Assembly: GCF_030813595.1 (NCBI RefSeq)
Contig: NZ_JAUSUH010000002.1
Location: 682,001-746,000 of the forward strand
DNA length: 64,000 bases
Direction: 5' to 3'
Source of the DNA: Ancylobacter vacuolatus
GTDB lineage: Bacteria; Pseudomonadota; Alphaproteobacteria; Rhizobiales; Xanthobacteraceae
Part shown: one piece after another, positions 29,693 to 39,706 of the stretch
How positions within the stretch are numbered: the first letter of the stretch is position 1
Layout: the number at the start of each line of letters is the position of its first letter
Translations under genes and position numbers: made by a program
Notes under the pieces: generated by a model
The model's input: the letters and a program-made list of their open reading frames with translations, nothing else
What the model was told of the DNA's origin: nothing
Database searches by the model: none

Positions 29693-30904
29693 TCAGCGCC
29701 CGAACAGAGCAAAATAACGCGCGATCACTCCGGCGTACGTCCGGGTGAGCGCTGCGACCTCGTCGATGGGTGTCGATTCGTCCACCGCATGCATGCTGGT
29801 GCCCACCAGACCGAATTCGACCACCGGGCAGCAATCCTTGATGAAGCGGGCATCCGAGGTGCCGCCCGTGGTGGAGAGCTCCGGCCGGCGGCCGGTCGCC
29901 TCCGCGATCGCCTCGACCACGAGATCGACGAAATCGCCCGGGGCGGTGAGGAAGCTGTCGGAGGAGCGGGCCTCGAAGGCGAGGGTGAAACGCACCTCAT
30001 TGCCGGCCGCCGCCACCATGCGGCGTTCGATTTCGGCGGCGAGCGTGTCGGGCGTCCACAGGTCGTTGAAGCGGATGTTGAAGCGCGCCCGCGCCTCGGC
30101 AGGAATGACGTTGAAGGCCGGGTTGCCGACATCGACCGAGATGACTTCGAGATTCGACGCCTGAAAATGCGCGTTGCCGCCGTCGAGCGGCTCGGCCTTC
30201 AGCGCGGCGAGCAGCTTTACCATGCCGGGGATGGGGTTCTCGGCGAGATGGGGATAGCCGACATGGCCCTGCCGGCCGTGCACGAAGAGCGTGCCGGAGA
30301 GCGAGCCGCGCCGCCCGATCTTCACCATGTCGCCCAGTGCTGCCCGCGAGGTGGGCTCGCCCAGCACGCAATGCTCGATGCGTTCGTCGCGATCCGCGAG
30401 CCAGCGCAGCAGCTTCTCTGTGCCGTTGATGGCCGGGCCTTCCTCGTCGCCGGTGAGCAGGAAAGAGATCGAGCCGGGCAGGTCCGCATGGTCGGGGTCG
30501 TGGCCATGGGCGCCGGCGAAATCGAGCCCGGCGGCGATGAAGGCGGCAACGCCGCCCTTCATGTCCACGGCGCCGCGGCCATAGATCAACCCGTCCTGGA
30601 TCGCCCCCTCGAAGGGCGGAAAGCGCCAGTGGGTGGGATCACCGGGCGGCACCACGTCGGTATGGCCGGCAAAGCACAGATTGGGACCGCGCGTGCCGAA
30701 GCGGGCGTAGAGATTTTCCACATCCGGCGTGTCAGGGCTGGTGAGCGTCACCCGGTGGGTGGCGAAGCCGGCATTGGAGAGCAGAGCGTCGAGATAGGCC
30801 AGCGCGCCTCCCTCAGCGGGTGTCACCGAGGGACAGCGGATGAGCGTACGCAGTATGTCGACGGGGTCAGCCGGGGCATGGAAGGAAGGCGCGGTGGCGG
30901 TCAT
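29693..30904 (-). CDS. dapE: Succinyl-diaminopimelate desuccinylase
   Basis: Removes succinate from N-succinyl-LL-DAP in lysine and peptidoglycan synthesis. 403 residues with the M20 metallopeptidase motifs [12 protein letters not shown] (His ligand and catalytic Asp), [28 protein letters not shown] (catalytic Glu) and the final [13 protein letters not shown] 30904 follows agaggac. It is downstream of dapD on the same strand, separated by 180 bases containing a palindromic repeat. Confidence 0.97.
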   Translation of the reverse strand: MTATAPSFHAPADPVDILRTLIRCPSVTPAEGGALAYLDALLSNAGFATHRVTLTSPDTPDVENLYARFGTRGPNLCFAGHTDVVPPGDPTHWRFPPFEGAIQDGLIYGRGAVDMKGGVAAFIAAGLDFAGAHGHDPDHADLPGSISFLLTGDEEGPAINGTEKLLRWLADRDERIEHCVLGEPTSRAALGDMVKIGRRGSLSGTLFVHGRQGHVGYPHLAENPIPGMVKLLAALKAEPLDGGNAHFQASNLEVISVDVGNPAFNVIPAEARARFNIRFNDLWTPDTLAAEIERRMVAAAGNEVRFTLAFEARSSDSFLTAPGDFVDLVVEAIAEATGRRPELSTTGGTSDARFIKDCCPVVEFGLVGTSMHAVDESTPIDEVAALTRTYAGVIARYFALFGR

Positions 30905-30953
30905 AAAACGTCCTCTGGCGGAGTCTCCGGAGCCGGCAACCATCTGTTTAGCG

Positions 30954-31037
30954 GTCATCCCCGGGCTTGTCCCGGCCATCCACGCCTTCCTGCGGAGCCG
31001 AAGACATGGATCCCCGGGGCAAGCCCGGGTATGACGG
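30954..31037. repeat. Palindromic intergenic repeat, family A copy 1
   Basis: Starts gtcatccccgggcttgtccc and ends with the inverted form ggcaagcccgggtatgacgg. A variable middle contains the gacatggatcc half-site. Related copies occur at about 32.9, 40.3, 48.5, 55.9 and 63.8 kb, always between genes. Confidence 0.8.
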
Positions 31038-31084
31038 CCAGGGACACGACCGCCTGACGAGAGCGGCCCACGGGCCGCCCGTCC

Positions 31085-31927
31085 TCAATCGCGCAGCAGG
31101 TCGTTGATCGAGGTCTTGGAACGGGTCTGCTCATCCACGCGCTTGACGATCACCGCGCAATAGAGCGAGGGCCCCGGCTGGCCGTTCGGCAGCGGCTTGC
31201 CGGGCAGGGCGCCGGGCACGACGACCGAATAGGCCGGCACTTCGCCGATGAAGACCTCGCCGGTGGCGCGGTCGATGATCTTGGTGGTGGCGGAGATGAA
31301 CACGCCCATGGAGAGCACCGCGCCGCGGCGGACGATGACGCCCTCGACCACTTCCGAGCGGGCGCCGATGAAGCAGTCATCCTCGATGATGACCGGGCCG
31401 GCCTGCAGCGGCTCCAGCACGCCGCCAATGCCGACGCCGCCGGACAGATGTACGTTCTTGCCGATCTGCGCGCAGGAACCGACGGTGGCCCAGGTGTCGA
31501 CCATCGAGCCGGCATCGACGCGGGCGCCGAGATTCACGAAGGAGGGCATCAGCACCACATTCGGCGCGATGAAGGCGGAGCGGCGGACGATGGCGCCGGG
31601 CACAGCGCGGAAGCCTGCCGCGCGGAACTCGCCCTCGCCCCAGCCCTCGAACTTGGAGGGCACCTTGTCCCACCAGTGCGCGCCGCCGGGAGCGCCGGGA
31701 ATGGCGGTCATGTCGTTGAGGCGGAAGGAGAGCAGCACTGCCTTCTTCAGCCACTGGTTGACCGTCCAGTGGCCGTCCGCGCCCGGCTCGGCGACGCGCG
31801 CCTTGCCGGCATCGAGCAGGGCCAGCGCCTCGTTTACCGCGTGGCGAATGTCGCCGCCGGTCTCGAAGTTAACCTCGGCCCGGTTGTCGAAGGCGGTCTC
31901 GATGATGCTCTGAAGCTGGCTCGACAT
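31085..31927 (-). CDS. dapD: Tetrahydrodipicolinate N-succinyltransferase
   Basis: Succinylates tetrahydrodipicolinate in the DAP pathway. 280 residues: an N-terminal helical domain ([16 protein letters not shown]) followed by a left-handed beta-helix of hexapeptide repeats ([56 protein letters not shown]). The C-terminal [20 protein letters not shown] is family-typical. It precedes dapE, giving consecutive pathway steps in one unit. Confidence 0.97.
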   Translation of the reverse strand: MSSQLQSIIETAFDNRAEVNFETGGDIRHAVNEALALLDAGKARVAEPGADGHWTVNQWLKKAVLLSFRLNDMTAIPGAPGGAHWWDKVPSKFEGWGEGEFRAAGFRAVPGAIVRRSAFIAPNVVLMPSFVNLGARVDAGSMVDTWATVGSCAQIGKNVHLSGGVGIGGVLEPLQAGPVIIEDDCFIGARSEVVEGVIVRRGAVLSMGVFISATTKIIDRATGEVFIGEVPAYSVVVPGALPGKPLPNGQPGPSLYCAVIVKRVDEQTRSKTSINDLLRD

Positions 31928-32020
31928 GTCACTCTCCGCTGTTCGCCGGTCTTGTCCGGTCGCGGGGCGCTTCTGTCAACGGGGATGTGGGGCGGGAGTG
32001 TTGGGCGAATCGCCTGCGCG

Positions 32021-32128
32021 CCGTCATCCTGAGGTGCGAGCACAGCGAGCCTCGAAGGATGGATCTCGGATGGGGCAGCTGAATATCCTTCGAGGCCCAG
32101 CGAAACGCCGGGCACCTCAGGATGACGG
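32021..32128. repeat. Palindromic intergenic repeat, family B copy 1
   Basis: Begins ccgtcatcctgaggtgcgag and ends with the inverted form gggcacctcaggatgacgg. Inner inverted arms are cctcgaaggat and atccttcgagg. It lies between dapD and the HAD nucleotidase gene. Other whole or half copies are at 55.75, 61.24 and 63.9 kb. Confidence 0.8.
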
Positions 32129-32171
32129 ACCTCAAGGTTGGAGCCGTCAGGTTCTGCCAACGATGGGCCTC

Positions 32172-32885
32172 CTAGACCCGAAGGCTGTTGAGGAACGCCG
32201 TCAGATCGTCCGTCACCACGTCGATATGGGCGCCGTCGCGGCCCTCATGCTCCCATGCCTCGCGATCGGCGGGGTTCACGGCGAGGCCCGGTGGCACCAC
32301 CAGCACGGTCCGCATGCCCAGCATGGCCGGCACTTCGAGGTTGCGGGCGAGATCTTCGAACATCGCCGCGCGGGTGGGATCGACATCGAAACGAGTCAGG
32401 AAGCCGCGATAGGCGGTCTCCTGCGGCTTGGGGTGAAACTCGGCGGCGACGATGTCGTGCACATCGGCGAAATGCTCGGAGATGCCGAGCTTGTCGAGAA
32501 CCTGGTCGGCATGACCGCGCGAACCATTGGTGTAGACCAGCTTGCGGCCCGGAAGCGCGCCGAGCGCCTCGCCCAGCGCGGGGGCGGCCTCCAGGCTGGC
32601 GAGGTCGATGGCGTGGACATGGGCGAGGAAGTCGTCCGGGTCCATCGCGTGCTCGATCATCAGCCCGCGCAGCGACGTGCCGTATTTTTTGTAATAGCCC
32701 TTCTGCAGTGCGAAGGCCTCGTCCAGCGTCAGGCCGAGGAAGTTCGCGATATAGGCGCGCATCTTCATGTCGATCTGCCGCCACAGGTCGAGCCCGGGCG
32801 GGTAGAGCGTGTTGTCGAGGTCAAACACCCAGGTCTCGACATGGGAGAAGTCGACAGGTGCGGCGGCGGCGGGGGATGTCGTCAT
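32172..32885 (-). CDS. HAD-family pyrimidine 5'-nucleotidase
   Basis: 237 residues. Motif I is TWVFDLDNTLYPP (nucleophile and acid Asp), motif II VYTNGSRGHAD, and motif III/IV a FEDLARNLEVPAMLGMRT-type segment (FEDLARNLEV). This is the Sdt1/PhoE-like pyrimidine 5'-nucleotidase group; it dephosphorylates nucleotides or related phosphates. ATG 32885 follows gaggac. It lies between argB and dapD on the same strand, an arrangement I recall in several Rhizobiales, though its link to amino-acid synthesis is unclear. Confidence 0.85.
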   Translation of the reverse strand: MTTSPAAAAPVDFSHVETWVFDLDNTLYPPGLDLWRQIDMKMRAYIANFLGLTLDEAFALQKGYYKKYGTSLRGLMIEHAMDPDDFLAHVHAIDLASLEAAPALGEALGALPGRKLVYTNGSRGHADQVLDKLGISEHFADVHDIVAAEFHPKPQETAYRGFLTRFDVDPTRAAMFEDLARNLEVPAMLGMRTVLVVPPGLAVNPADREAWEHEGRDGAHIDVVTDDLTAFLNSLRV

Positions 32886-32928
32886 GGCGTCCTCATTAGC
32901 GAAGACCGAGCCGCGGGGCGAGGCCTTC

Positions 32929-33056
32929 GTCATCCCGGCCGTAGCGCAGCGAAGAGCCGGGACCGTGTGCGGGACGTCATGCCCGGGCTTGGTCCGGGCA
33001 TCCACGACGTCGTTCCCGCGCGTCCGCCAAAGACGTGGATCCCCGGGACGACGGCC
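32929..33056. repeat. Palindromic intergenic repeat, family A copy 2 (compound)
   Basis: Two adjoining parts: a half element (cgtcatcccggccgtagcgc ... gagccggga, 32929-32963) and a fuller one from gacgtcatgcccgggcttgg (32974) to gatccccgggacgacggcc. It fills the gap between argB and the HAD gene. Confidence 0.7.
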
Positions 33057-33065
33057 ATGATGCTC

Positions 33066-33959
33066 TCAGCGCGTGATCAGTGTGCCGGCGCCGTGGTCGG
33101 TCAGCAGTTCCAGCAGCACCGCATGGGCCACCTTGCCGTCGAGGATCACCACCCCCTCCACGCCCTGCTCCAGCGCATAGATGCAGGTTTCCACCTTCGG
33201 GATCATGCCGCCGGAAATGGTGCCGTCGGCGATCAGCGCGCGCGCCTGGGCGATGGTCAGTTCCTTGATGAGCTGCTTGTCGCGATCGAGCACGCCGGGC
33301 ACGTCGGTCAGCAGCAGCAGCCGCTTGGCGCCCAGAGCCCCGGCGATGGCGCCGGCAAAGGTATCGGCATTGACGTTGAAGGTGCCGCCGCCCTTGCCGG
33401 TGGCGACCGGGGCGAGCACGGGGATCAATTCGCGGCCCAGGATCTGGTCGAGCACGGTGGTGTCCACCGTCTCGGGCTCGCCGACGAAGCCGAGGTCGAT
33501 CACCTGCTCGATGTTCGAATCGGGATCACGCACCGAGCGCGTCACCTTGGAGGCGACGACCATGTTGCCGTCCTTGCCGGACAGGCCCAGCGCCTTGCCG
33601 CCGGCCTCGTTGATGAAGCCGACGAGAGATTTGTTGATCGAACCGGCCAGAACCATCTCGACGATTTCGACGGTGGCCTTGTCGGTAATGCGCAGCCCGG
33701 CGGCGAATTCCGACTTGATGCCGAGCTTGGCCAGCATGGCGCCGATCTGCGGCCCGCCGCCATGCACCACGACCGGGTTCACGCCCGATTGTTCGAGCAG
33801 CACGATGTCCTGCGCGAAGTCCCGCGCCACCTGCTCGTCGCCCATGGCGTGGCCGCCATATTTCACCACGATGATGGCGTCGTCATAGCGCTGCATGTGC
33901 GGCAGGGCCTGCACCAGCACGCGGGCCTTGGTGTGGTCGTCAATGGTCTCGGAGGTCAT
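33066..33959 (-). CDS. argB: Acetylglutamate kinase
   Basis: Second step of arginine synthesis, phosphorylating N-acetylglutamate. 297 residues with [13 protein letters not shown] (ATP-binding Lys and glycine loop), [33 protein letters not shown], and [11 protein letters not shown]. The N-terminal helix ([11 protein letters not shown]) is the hexamer-type extension typical of arginine-sensitive enzymes, so feedback inhibition is likely. Confidence 0.97.
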   Translation of the reverse strand: MTSETIDDHTKARVLVQALPHMQRYDDAIIVVKYGGHAMGDEQVARDFAQDIVLLEQSGVNPVVVHGGGPQIGAMLAKLGIKSEFAAGLRITDKATVEIVEMVLAGSINKSLVGFINEAGGKALGLSGKDGNMVVASKVTRSVRDPDSNIEQVIDLGFVGEPETVDTTVLDQILGRELIPVLAPVATGKGGGTFNVNADTFAGAIAGALGAKRLLLLTDVPGVLDRDKQLIKELTIAQARALIADGTISGGMIPKVETCIYALEQGVEGVVILDGKVAHAVLLELLTDHGAGTLITR

Positions 33960-34169
33960 GGGCAGGTCCGTTCACACGGGAGCGGGAATGAGACAGGCGC
34001 GTGGCCGCGCGGGCGGCCGGATGGGGAGTGCCCTTCTAGCCGATTTCGATGACGCTTCTCAATCATCGCCTTGTGTCGGAGGGATGGCGGGCACAGAGGG
34101 CGGGCGTGCAAGAAATGGCTTGCACCGGCAAACCTGTCCGCCGGCATCCGCGCGTGCCATATCCAACCC

Positions 34170-35642
34170 ATGCAAACGCCCACCACCCGCAAGCCCCTCA
34201 AGGCCCGCTTCGTCGAAGGCTCGACTCTCCGCCATGTCGCGACCATGACGGCGGCCGGTTCGGTCGGCCTGATGGCGGTGTTCGTCGTCGACCTGCTCAA
34301 CCTGTTCTATATCTCGCTGCTGGGCGAGGAGGAACTGGCGGCGGCCATCGGCTATGCCGGCACGGTGATGTTCTTCACCACCTCGGTGGGCATCGGTGTC
34401 ATGATCGCCGGCTCGGCGCTGGTGTCGCGGGCGATCGGCAGCGGAAGGCTCGGTGATGGGCGGCGGCTCTCCACCTCCTCGCTCATCTACATGGCGCTCG
34501 CCACCGGCCTGATGACGCTTGCCATGCTGCCCTTTCTCGGCCCGCTGCTTGCGCTGCTGGGCGCCACCGGGCGGACGCTTGAGCTGGCGCGGAATTTTCT
34601 GCTGATCGTGCTGCCTTCCACGCCCCTGCTTGGTCTTGGCATGGCGGCGTCGGGCACGCTGCGCGGCATCGGCGACGCGCGGCGCTCGATGTGGGTCACG
34701 CTGTCCGGCGGCCTCGCAACGGCCGTGCTCGACCCGCTGCTGATTCTCTGGCTCGGCCTCGGTGTCGAGGGTGCAGCCATCGCCACGGTGATCGCCCGCG
34801 TGGTGATGACCGCCTACGGGCTTAACGCGGTGATCCGGGTACATCGGCTCGCCGCGCGGCCGAAGCTGGCAGATTTCCTCACCGATATCGGCCCGCTCTC
34901 GGCCATCGCGGTGCCGGCTATCCTCACCAACATCGCCACCCCGGTCGGCAATGCCTATGTCACCTATGCGCTTGCCCCACATGGCGATGCGGCGGTGGCA
35001 GCCTGGGCGGTGATCGGCCGGCTGATTCCGGTCGCCTTCGGCCCGCTCTTCGCGCTCACCGGCGCCATTGGCCCGGTGATCGGCCAGAATGTGGGAGCCC
35101 AGCGCTATGACCGGGTGCGGCAGACGGTGCGCGACAGCCTGAAGCTCACCATCGCCTATGTGCTCGGCGTCTGGCTGGTCCTGGCGCTGGCACGCCAGCC
35201 GCTCGCCGGCCTGTTCGGCCTGTCGGCGGAAGGCGTGGCGCTGGTCGAGTTCTTCTGCCTCTACGCCGCCGGGGCCTATGTGTTCTTCGGTGCGCTGTTC
35301 GTCGCCAATGCCACCTTCAACAATCTCGGCGCGCCGCTGCTCTCCACCTTGTTCAACTGGGGGCGGGCGACGCTCGGCACCATTCCCTTCGTCTGGCTCG
35401 GCAGCCGCTGGTATGGCGTCGAGGGGGTGCTCGCCGGGCAGGCGCTGGGCTCGGTCGCCTTCGGCGTGGCGGCGCTGATCTGCGCCTTCGCCGTGGTTCG
35501 CCGGCTGCACGCCGGCATGCCGCCGCCGGCACCGGGAACGCCGCTGGCGGGGCCAGAACTGCCGCCCTTCTCGCGCGGCGAGGACGCTCCGGCCATCGAG
35601 ACCGCCGCGGGGGTCTTTCCTCGCGAGGAGGAGAACGGATAG
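34170..35642 (+). CDS. MATE-family efflux transporter
   Basis: 490-residue inner-membrane exporter with about 12 transmembrane helices in two MatE halves: VGLMAVFVVDLLNLFYISLL near the N-terminus, MAASGTLRGIGDARRSMWVT ending the first half, and AIGPVIGQNVGAQRYDR in the second. Probably a cation-coupled drug or metabolite antiporter. The ATG at 34170 lacks a strong ribosome site but fits the family N-terminus. A short hydrophilic tail follows the last helix. mmcB begins nine bases after its stop. Confidence 0.88.
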   Translation: MQTPTTRKPLKARFVEGSTLRHVATMTAAGSVGLMAVFVVDLLNLFYISLLGEEELAAAIGYAGTVMFFTTSVGIGVMIAGSALVSRAIGSGRLGDGRRLSTSSLIYMALATGLMTLAMLPFLGPLLALLGATGRTLELARNFLLIVLPSTPLLGLGMAASGTLRGIGDARRSMWVTLSGGLATAVLDPLLILWLGLGVEGAAIATVIARVVMTAYGLNAVIRVHRLAARPKLADFLTDIGPLSAIAVPAILTNIATPVGNAYVTYALAPHGDAAVAAWAVIGRLIPVAFGPLFALTGAIGPVIGQNVGAQRYDRVRQTVRDSLKLTIAYVLGVWLVLALARQPLAGLFGLSAEGVALVEFFCLYAAGAYVFFGALFVANATFNNLGAPLLSTLFNWGRATLGTIPFVWLGSRWYGVEGVLAGQALGSVAFGVAALICAFAVVRRLHAGMPPPAPGTPLAGPELPPFSRGEDAPAIETAAGVFPREEENG

Positions 35643-35651
35643 AGTACGGGA

Positions 35652-36140
35652 ATGAGCGATACCAGCTTTCCCGACCTCGTCCTGCCCCCCGATGGGCGCC
35701 AGTCCGAGACCGCCCGCGGCATCCAGCGTGGGGCGCTGCGCTATCTGGTGGCGCGCGGGCTCGTCGGCGTGCCGGAGTTCAGCCTCGCCTCCGGCAGGCG
35801 GGCCGACATCGCCGCGCTCGACACGCGCGGAGAGGTGTGGGTGGTCGAGATCAAGTCCTCGGTGATCGACTTCCGCACCGACCGCAAATGGACCGAGTAC
35901 CGGCTCTATTGCGACCGGCTGTTCTTCGCCGTCGGACCGGATTTCCCGCTCGAGATCCTGCCCGAGGATACCGGCATTCTCGTCGCGGACATGTTCGGCG
36001 CCGGGCTGGTGCGCGAGGCGCCGCGCCACCCGATGGCGGGCGCCACCCGCAAGGCGCTCACCCTGCGCTTCGCCCGCGCCGCTGCGGGGAGGCTGATGGG
36101 GCTGATGGACCCCGACGCCTTGCGGGGCATCGCGCTTTAG
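35652..36140 (+). CDS. mmcB: MmcB family DNA repair protein
   Basis: 162 residues matching the MmcB-like family (DUF2161/PF06319 region), nuclease-fold proteins implicated in mitomycin C damage tolerance in Caulobacter. The core VWVVEIKSSVIDFRTDRKW carries the D...E-x-K pattern of a PD-(D/E)xK-like site (Asp in RRADIAALD, Glu-Ile-Lys). It sits directly before mutS on the same strand and nine bases after the MATE gene, grouping two genome-maintenance functions. Confidence 0.85.
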   Translation: MSDTSFPDLVLPPDGRQSETARGIQRGALRYLVARGLVGVPEFSLASGRRADIAALDTRGEVWVVEIKSSVIDFRTDRKWTEYRLYCDRLFFAVGPDFPLEILPEDTGILVADMFGAGLVREAPRHPMAGATRKALTLRFARAAAGRLMGLMDPDALRGIAL

Positions 36141-36199
36141 AGGGGATAACCGGCCATAACGCTTGAAAGGCGGGCCCCGCCTCTGCCAGCGTCCCCTTC

Positions 36200-38938
36200 A
36201 TGGATCAGCCTTTGAACAGCACCGCGCCCAAGGCGCCCGGCGACGCCGAGCGCGTCACGCCGATGATGGCGCAGTATATCGAGATCAAGGCCGCCAATCC
36301 CGGCAGTTTGCTGTTCTACCGGATGGGCGACTTCTACGAGCTTTTCCTCGAAGACGCCGAGATCGCGGCGCGCGCGCTCGGTATCGTGCTCACCAAGCGC
36401 GGCAAGCACCAGGGCGAGGACATCGCCATGTGTGGGGTGCCGGTGGACCGCGCCGAGGAGTATCTGCACAAGCTGATCGCCGCCGGCTATCGCGTTGCCG
36501 TGTGCGAGCAGATGGAGCCGCCGGCCGAAGCGAAGAAGCGCGGGCCGAAAAGTGTGGTCAAGCGCGACGTCATCCGCCTCGTCACCCCCGGCACGATCAC
36601 CGAGGATGCGCTGCTCGACGCGCGGCGCGAGAACGTGCTGGCGAGTCTCGCGCGGGTGAAGGGCGGCGCGGGCGAAGAGGGCGACGGCTATGTCTATGCG
36701 CTGGCCTTTGCCGACATCTCCACCGGCTCCTTCCGCGTCGCCGAGACCGACAGCACAAGGCTTTCCGCCGACCTCGCCCGCATCGAGCCGGCCGAATTGC
36801 TGGTCGCCGATTCGGTCTATGAGGATGCCGAGCTGCGCCCGCTCTGGCGCACCCTGCCGGCCGTCACGCCGCTGCCGAAGGAGAGCTTCGACGGCGCCAC
36901 CGCCGGACGCCGCATCGCCGGCTTCTTCCAGGTGGCAACGCTTGATTCCTTTGGTGTTTTCTCCCGCGCCGAACTGGCCGCTGCGGGGGCCATCGTCGCC
37001 TATATCGAGCGCACCCAGCTCGGCGCTCGCCCGCCGCTGGGCCGGCCGCAGCGTGAGGCCTCCAGCGAGGCGATGATCATCGACCCGGCGACCCGGGCGA
37101 ACCTTGAAATCCTGCGCACCACCACCGGCGAGCGCACCGGCAGCCTCTGGGCGGCGGTGGACCGCACCGTCACTTCGGCCGGCGCGCGCCTGCTCGCCCG
37201 CCGCCTGGCCGAGCCGCTGACCGACCCGAAGCGGGTGGCCGATCGGTTCGATGCGGTGGAGTGTCTGGCCAATGAGACCAGCTTGCGCGCCCAATTGCGC
37301 GACCGCCTTGCCGGCGTGCCCGACCTTGCCCGTGCCCTCTCGCGCGTCGCGCTGGGGCGCGCCGGCCCGCGCGACCTTGCCGCCATCGGAAGGGGGCTCG
37401 GCGAGGGCATGGAGATCGCCGCGCTGCTCGCCGCCTCCCCCGCACCCGCCGAGCTGACGCGGGCCGCCGCCGCGCTCACTGGCGTCGACCCGGCGCTGGC
37501 GGCGACGCTCAGCGCCGCGCTCGCCGACGAGCTGCCGCTGAACCGCCGCGACGGCGGCTTCATCCGCGCCGGCTATCAGGACGAACTCGACGCCACCCGC
37601 GCCTTGCGCGACGAGAGCCGGCGCGTGGTGGCGGCGCTGGAGCGGCGCTATGTCGAGGAAACGGGGGTGCGCGCCCTCAAGATCCGGCACAATGCCGTGC
37701 TCGGCTATTTCGTCGAGGTGAGCCAGCAGAATGCCGACCGGCTGCGCGAGCCGCCCTTCGACGCCGTCTTCCTGCACCGCCAGACCATGGCGGGCGCCAT
37801 GCGTTTCACCTCCACCGAGCTGGCGGAGCTTGAGGCGAAGATATCAAGCGCCGGCGAGCGGGCGCTGGCGCTGGAGCAGCTGCTGTTCGATGAACTGGTC
37901 GGCGCTGTCATGGGCCAGACCGAGGCGATCCGCGCCTGCGCCGAGGCGCTCGCCGTCATCGACGTCACCGCCGGCCTCGCCAAGCTGGCGGTGGACGAGC
38001 GCCATGTGCGCCCGGAGGTGGATGACGGGCTCGATTTCCGCATCGAGGGCGGGCGTCACCCGGTGGTAGAGCAGGCGCTGCGCCGGGATGGCGGGCCGTT
38101 CGTCGCCAATGAGTGCGAGCTCTCCCCGCCCGAGGGCGCGCGCGCGGGCCGGATCTGGCTGGTCACCGGCCCGAACATGGCGGGCAAGTCGACCTTCCTG
38201 CGCCAGAACGCGCTGATCGCCATCCTCGCCCAGGCCGGCGCCTTCGTGCCGGCGACGCTGGCCCGCATCGGCGTGGTCGACCGGCTGTTCTCGCGCGTCG
38301 GCGCCGCCGACGACCTCGCGCGCGGGCGCTCCACCTTCATGGTCGAGATGGTCGAGACCGCCGCCATCCTCAACCAGGCAACGGAGCGCTCGCTGGTCAT
38401 TCTCGACGAGATCGGCCGTGGCACCGCGACCTTTGACGGCCTCTCCATCGCCTGGGCAAGCCTCGAACACCTGCATGAGACCAATCGCTGCCGCGGCCTG
38501 TTCGCCACCCATTTCCACGAGCTCACCGCGCTGTCGCAGCGGCTTTCCCGCCTCGTCAACGCGACGGTGAAGGTGAAGGAGTGGGAGGGCGAGGTGATCT
38601 TCCTGCACGAGGTGGTGCCGGGCGCGGCCGACCGCTCCTATGGCATCCAGGTCGCCAAGCTCGCCGGCCTGCCGCACGTGGTAGTGGAGCGCGCCCGCGC
38701 GGTGCTGACCGAGCTGGAATCCGCTGACCGCGCCGCCCCCACCCAGCGCATCCTCGACGACCTCCCGCTGTTCGCCGCGCTGAACCGAGCCCCGCCGCCC
38801 GCCGCCCCCGTGGCGAAGGCCGACCCGGTGGCGGCAGCAGTGAAGACGGCGCTGGAAGGTCTCCACCCCGACGAGATGACCCCGCGCGAGGCGCTGGAGG
38901 CGCTGTACCGGCTCAAAGCGGCGGCGAAGGGCGGGTGA
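36200..38938 (+). CDS. mutS: DNA mismatch repair protein MutS
   Basis: Recognises mispairs and recruits MutL. 912 residues. The N-terminal mismatch-binding domain has [15 protein letters not shown] (the Phe-x-Glu intercalating motif). The ATPase domain has Walker [10 protein letters not shown] (657-665), the [18 protein letters not shown] signature, Walker [18 protein letters not shown] and THFHELTAL. The C-terminus ([20 protein letters not shown]) is repeated in diverged form 760 bases downstream, beyond the toxin-antitoxin genes. No strong ribosome site precedes the ATG. Confidence 0.98.
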   Translation: MDQPLNSTAPKAPGDAERVTPMMAQYIEIKAANPGSLLFYRMGDFYELFLEDAEIAARALGIVLTKRGKHQGEDIAMCGVPVDRAEEYLHKLIAAGYRVAVCEQMEPPAEAKKRGPKSVVKRDVIRLVTPGTITEDALLDARRENVLASLARVKGGAGEEGDGYVYALAFADISTGSFRVAETDSTRLSADLARIEPAELLVADSVYEDAELRPLWRTLPAVTPLPKESFDGATAGRRIAGFFQVATLDSFGVFSRAELAAAGAIVAYIERTQLGARPPLGRPQREASSEAMIIDPATRANLEILRTTTGERTGSLWAAVDRTVTSAGARLLARRLAEPLTDPKRVADRFDAVECLANETSLRAQLRDRLAGVPDLARALSRVALGRAGPRDLAAIGRGLGEGMEIAALLAASPAPAELTRAAAALTGVDPALAATLSAALADELPLNRRDGGFIRAGYQDELDATRALRDESRRVVAALERRYVEETGVRALKIRHNAVLGYFVEVSQQNADRLREPPFDAVFLHRQTMAGAMRFTSTELAELEAKISSAGERALALEQLLFDELVGAVMGQTEAIRACAEALAVIDVTAGLAKLAVDERHVRPEVDDGLDFRIEGGRHPVVEQALRRDGGPFVANECELSPPEGARAGRIWLVTGPNMAGKSTFLRQNALIAILAQAGAFVPATLARIGVVDRLFSRVGAADDLARGRSTFMVEMVETAAILNQATERSLVILDEIGRGTATFDGLSIAWASLEHLHETNRCRGLFATHFHELTALSQRLSRLVNATVKVKEWEGEVIFLHEVVPGAADRSYGIQVAKLAGLPHVVVERARAVLTELESADRAAPTQRILDDLPLFAALNRAPPPAAPVAKADPVAAAVKTALEGLHPDEMTPREALEALYRLKAAAKGG

Positions 38939-38967
38939 GGGGTGGCGGCGCGTGGCGGGGCTAGCGG

Positions 38968-39008
38968 GCCCTTAAAAAAGGGCTATATTTGGTGCTGATT
39001 TCCGCACC
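38968..39008 (+). promoter_or_regulatory. Toxin-antitoxin promoter/operator
   Basis: Palindrome gcccttaaaaaagggc (38968-38983) runs straight into tatatt (38984-38989), a good -10. It is followed by a second inverted repeat ggtgc...gcacc (38991-39008). Type II antitoxins usually autorepress through palindromes overlapping the promoter. The segment is AT-richer than flanking DNA. Confidence 0.6.
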
Positions 39009-39032
39009 GAACGGGCCGTGGAGGAGGAGCTT

Positions 39033-39278
39033 ATGCAGCGCGTCGAAGCCGAGATCGCCGTCAGCGTCTCCGATCTCAAGAAGAATCCCACGGCTATTGT
39101 CGCCGATGCGCGCGGCGCTGCCGTCGCGGTGCTGAACCACAACCGGATCATGGCCTATATGGTGCCGGCGGCGACCTATGAGGCGATGGTCGACGCGCTC
39201 GACGAACGGGCGCTGGTCGAGATCGCCAGGGCGCGGGCGGGCGAGACGGGCGTGCCGGTCGCCCTCGATGACCTATAG
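39033..39278 (+). CDS. Type II antitoxin, RelB/StbD (Phd-like)
   Basis: 81 residues, neutralising the RelE-type toxin encoded next. The N-terminal DNA-binding part (AEIAVSVSDLKKNPTAIVAD) and NRIMAYMVPAATYEAMVDAL match StbD/YefM-like antitoxins. ATG 39033 is preceded by ggaggagg; the upstream GTG at 39018 would place that site within the gene. Its stop overlaps the toxin start. The pair lies between mutS and a second copy of the mutS 3' end. Confidence 0.85.
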   Translation: MQRVEAEIAVSVSDLKKNPTAIVADARGAAVAVLNHNRIMAYMVPAATYEAMVDALDERALVEIARARAGETGVPVALDDL

Positions 39279-39549
39279 CCTCGAATTCCTGCCCTCCGCG
39301 CGCAAGGAATGGGACAAGCTGGGCGCCACCTTGCGCCAGCAGTTCAAGAAGAAGCTGGCCGAGCGCCTGGGCCATCCGCGTGTCGAGGCCGATGCCCTGC
39401 GCGGCCTGCCAGACCACTACAAGATCAAGCTGCGCGCCGCCGGCTATCGGCTGGTCTACCGGGTGGAAGACGCGCGGATCACCGTGGTGGTCGTCGCGGT
39501 CGGCAAGCGCGAGCGCGGCGAGGTGTATGAGGCGGCGGGGAAGAGGTAG
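39268..39549 (+). CDS. RelE/StbE-family toxin
   Basis: 93 residues of the RelE fold: MTYSLEFLPSARKEWDKLGA, LRGLPDHYKIKLRAAGYRLV and YRVEDARITVVVVAVGKRER. RelE toxins cleave mRNA on the ribosome. The conserved basic and tyrosine positions (KIKLR, YRLVYRV, KRE) are intact, so it is likely active. The ATG overlaps the antitoxin stop (39268-39278), giving coupled translation. Confidence 0.88.
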   Translation: MTYSLEFLPSARKEWDKLGATLRQQFKKKLAERLGHPRVEADALRGLPDHYKIKLRAAGYRLVYRVEDARITVVVVAVGKRERGEVYEAAGKR

Positions 39550-39591
39550 GGGTCAGGTCACCTCTGTCGCCCGCACCATGCGCCGTCTGCT

Positions 39592-39702
39592 GCGAAAGCC
39601 GACCCGCTGGCGGCGCTCGCCGGCATCTACCCCGACGAGATGACCCCGCGCGAGGCGCTGGAAGCGCTGTACCGGCTCAAAGCGGCGGCGAAGGGCGGGT
39701 GA
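39592..39702 (+). pseudogene. Diverged duplicate of the mutS 3' end
   Basis: In frame this reads AKADPLAALAGIYPDEMTPR and then [20 protein letters not shown]. The true mutS C-terminus reads [20 protein letters not shown] and [20 protein letters not shown], also ending with stop. The last ~66 bases are nearly identical; the earlier part has substitutions and a deletion. It is a remnant without a start, lying just after the toxin gene. Confidence 0.85.
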
Positions 39703-39706
39703 GGGG

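Noticed and set aside
34059..36029. 656-codon minus-strand frame over the MATE and mmcB genes
   Set aside because: Gln/Arg/Gly-rich shadow; the plus strand has transmembrane helices and a nuclease-like core.
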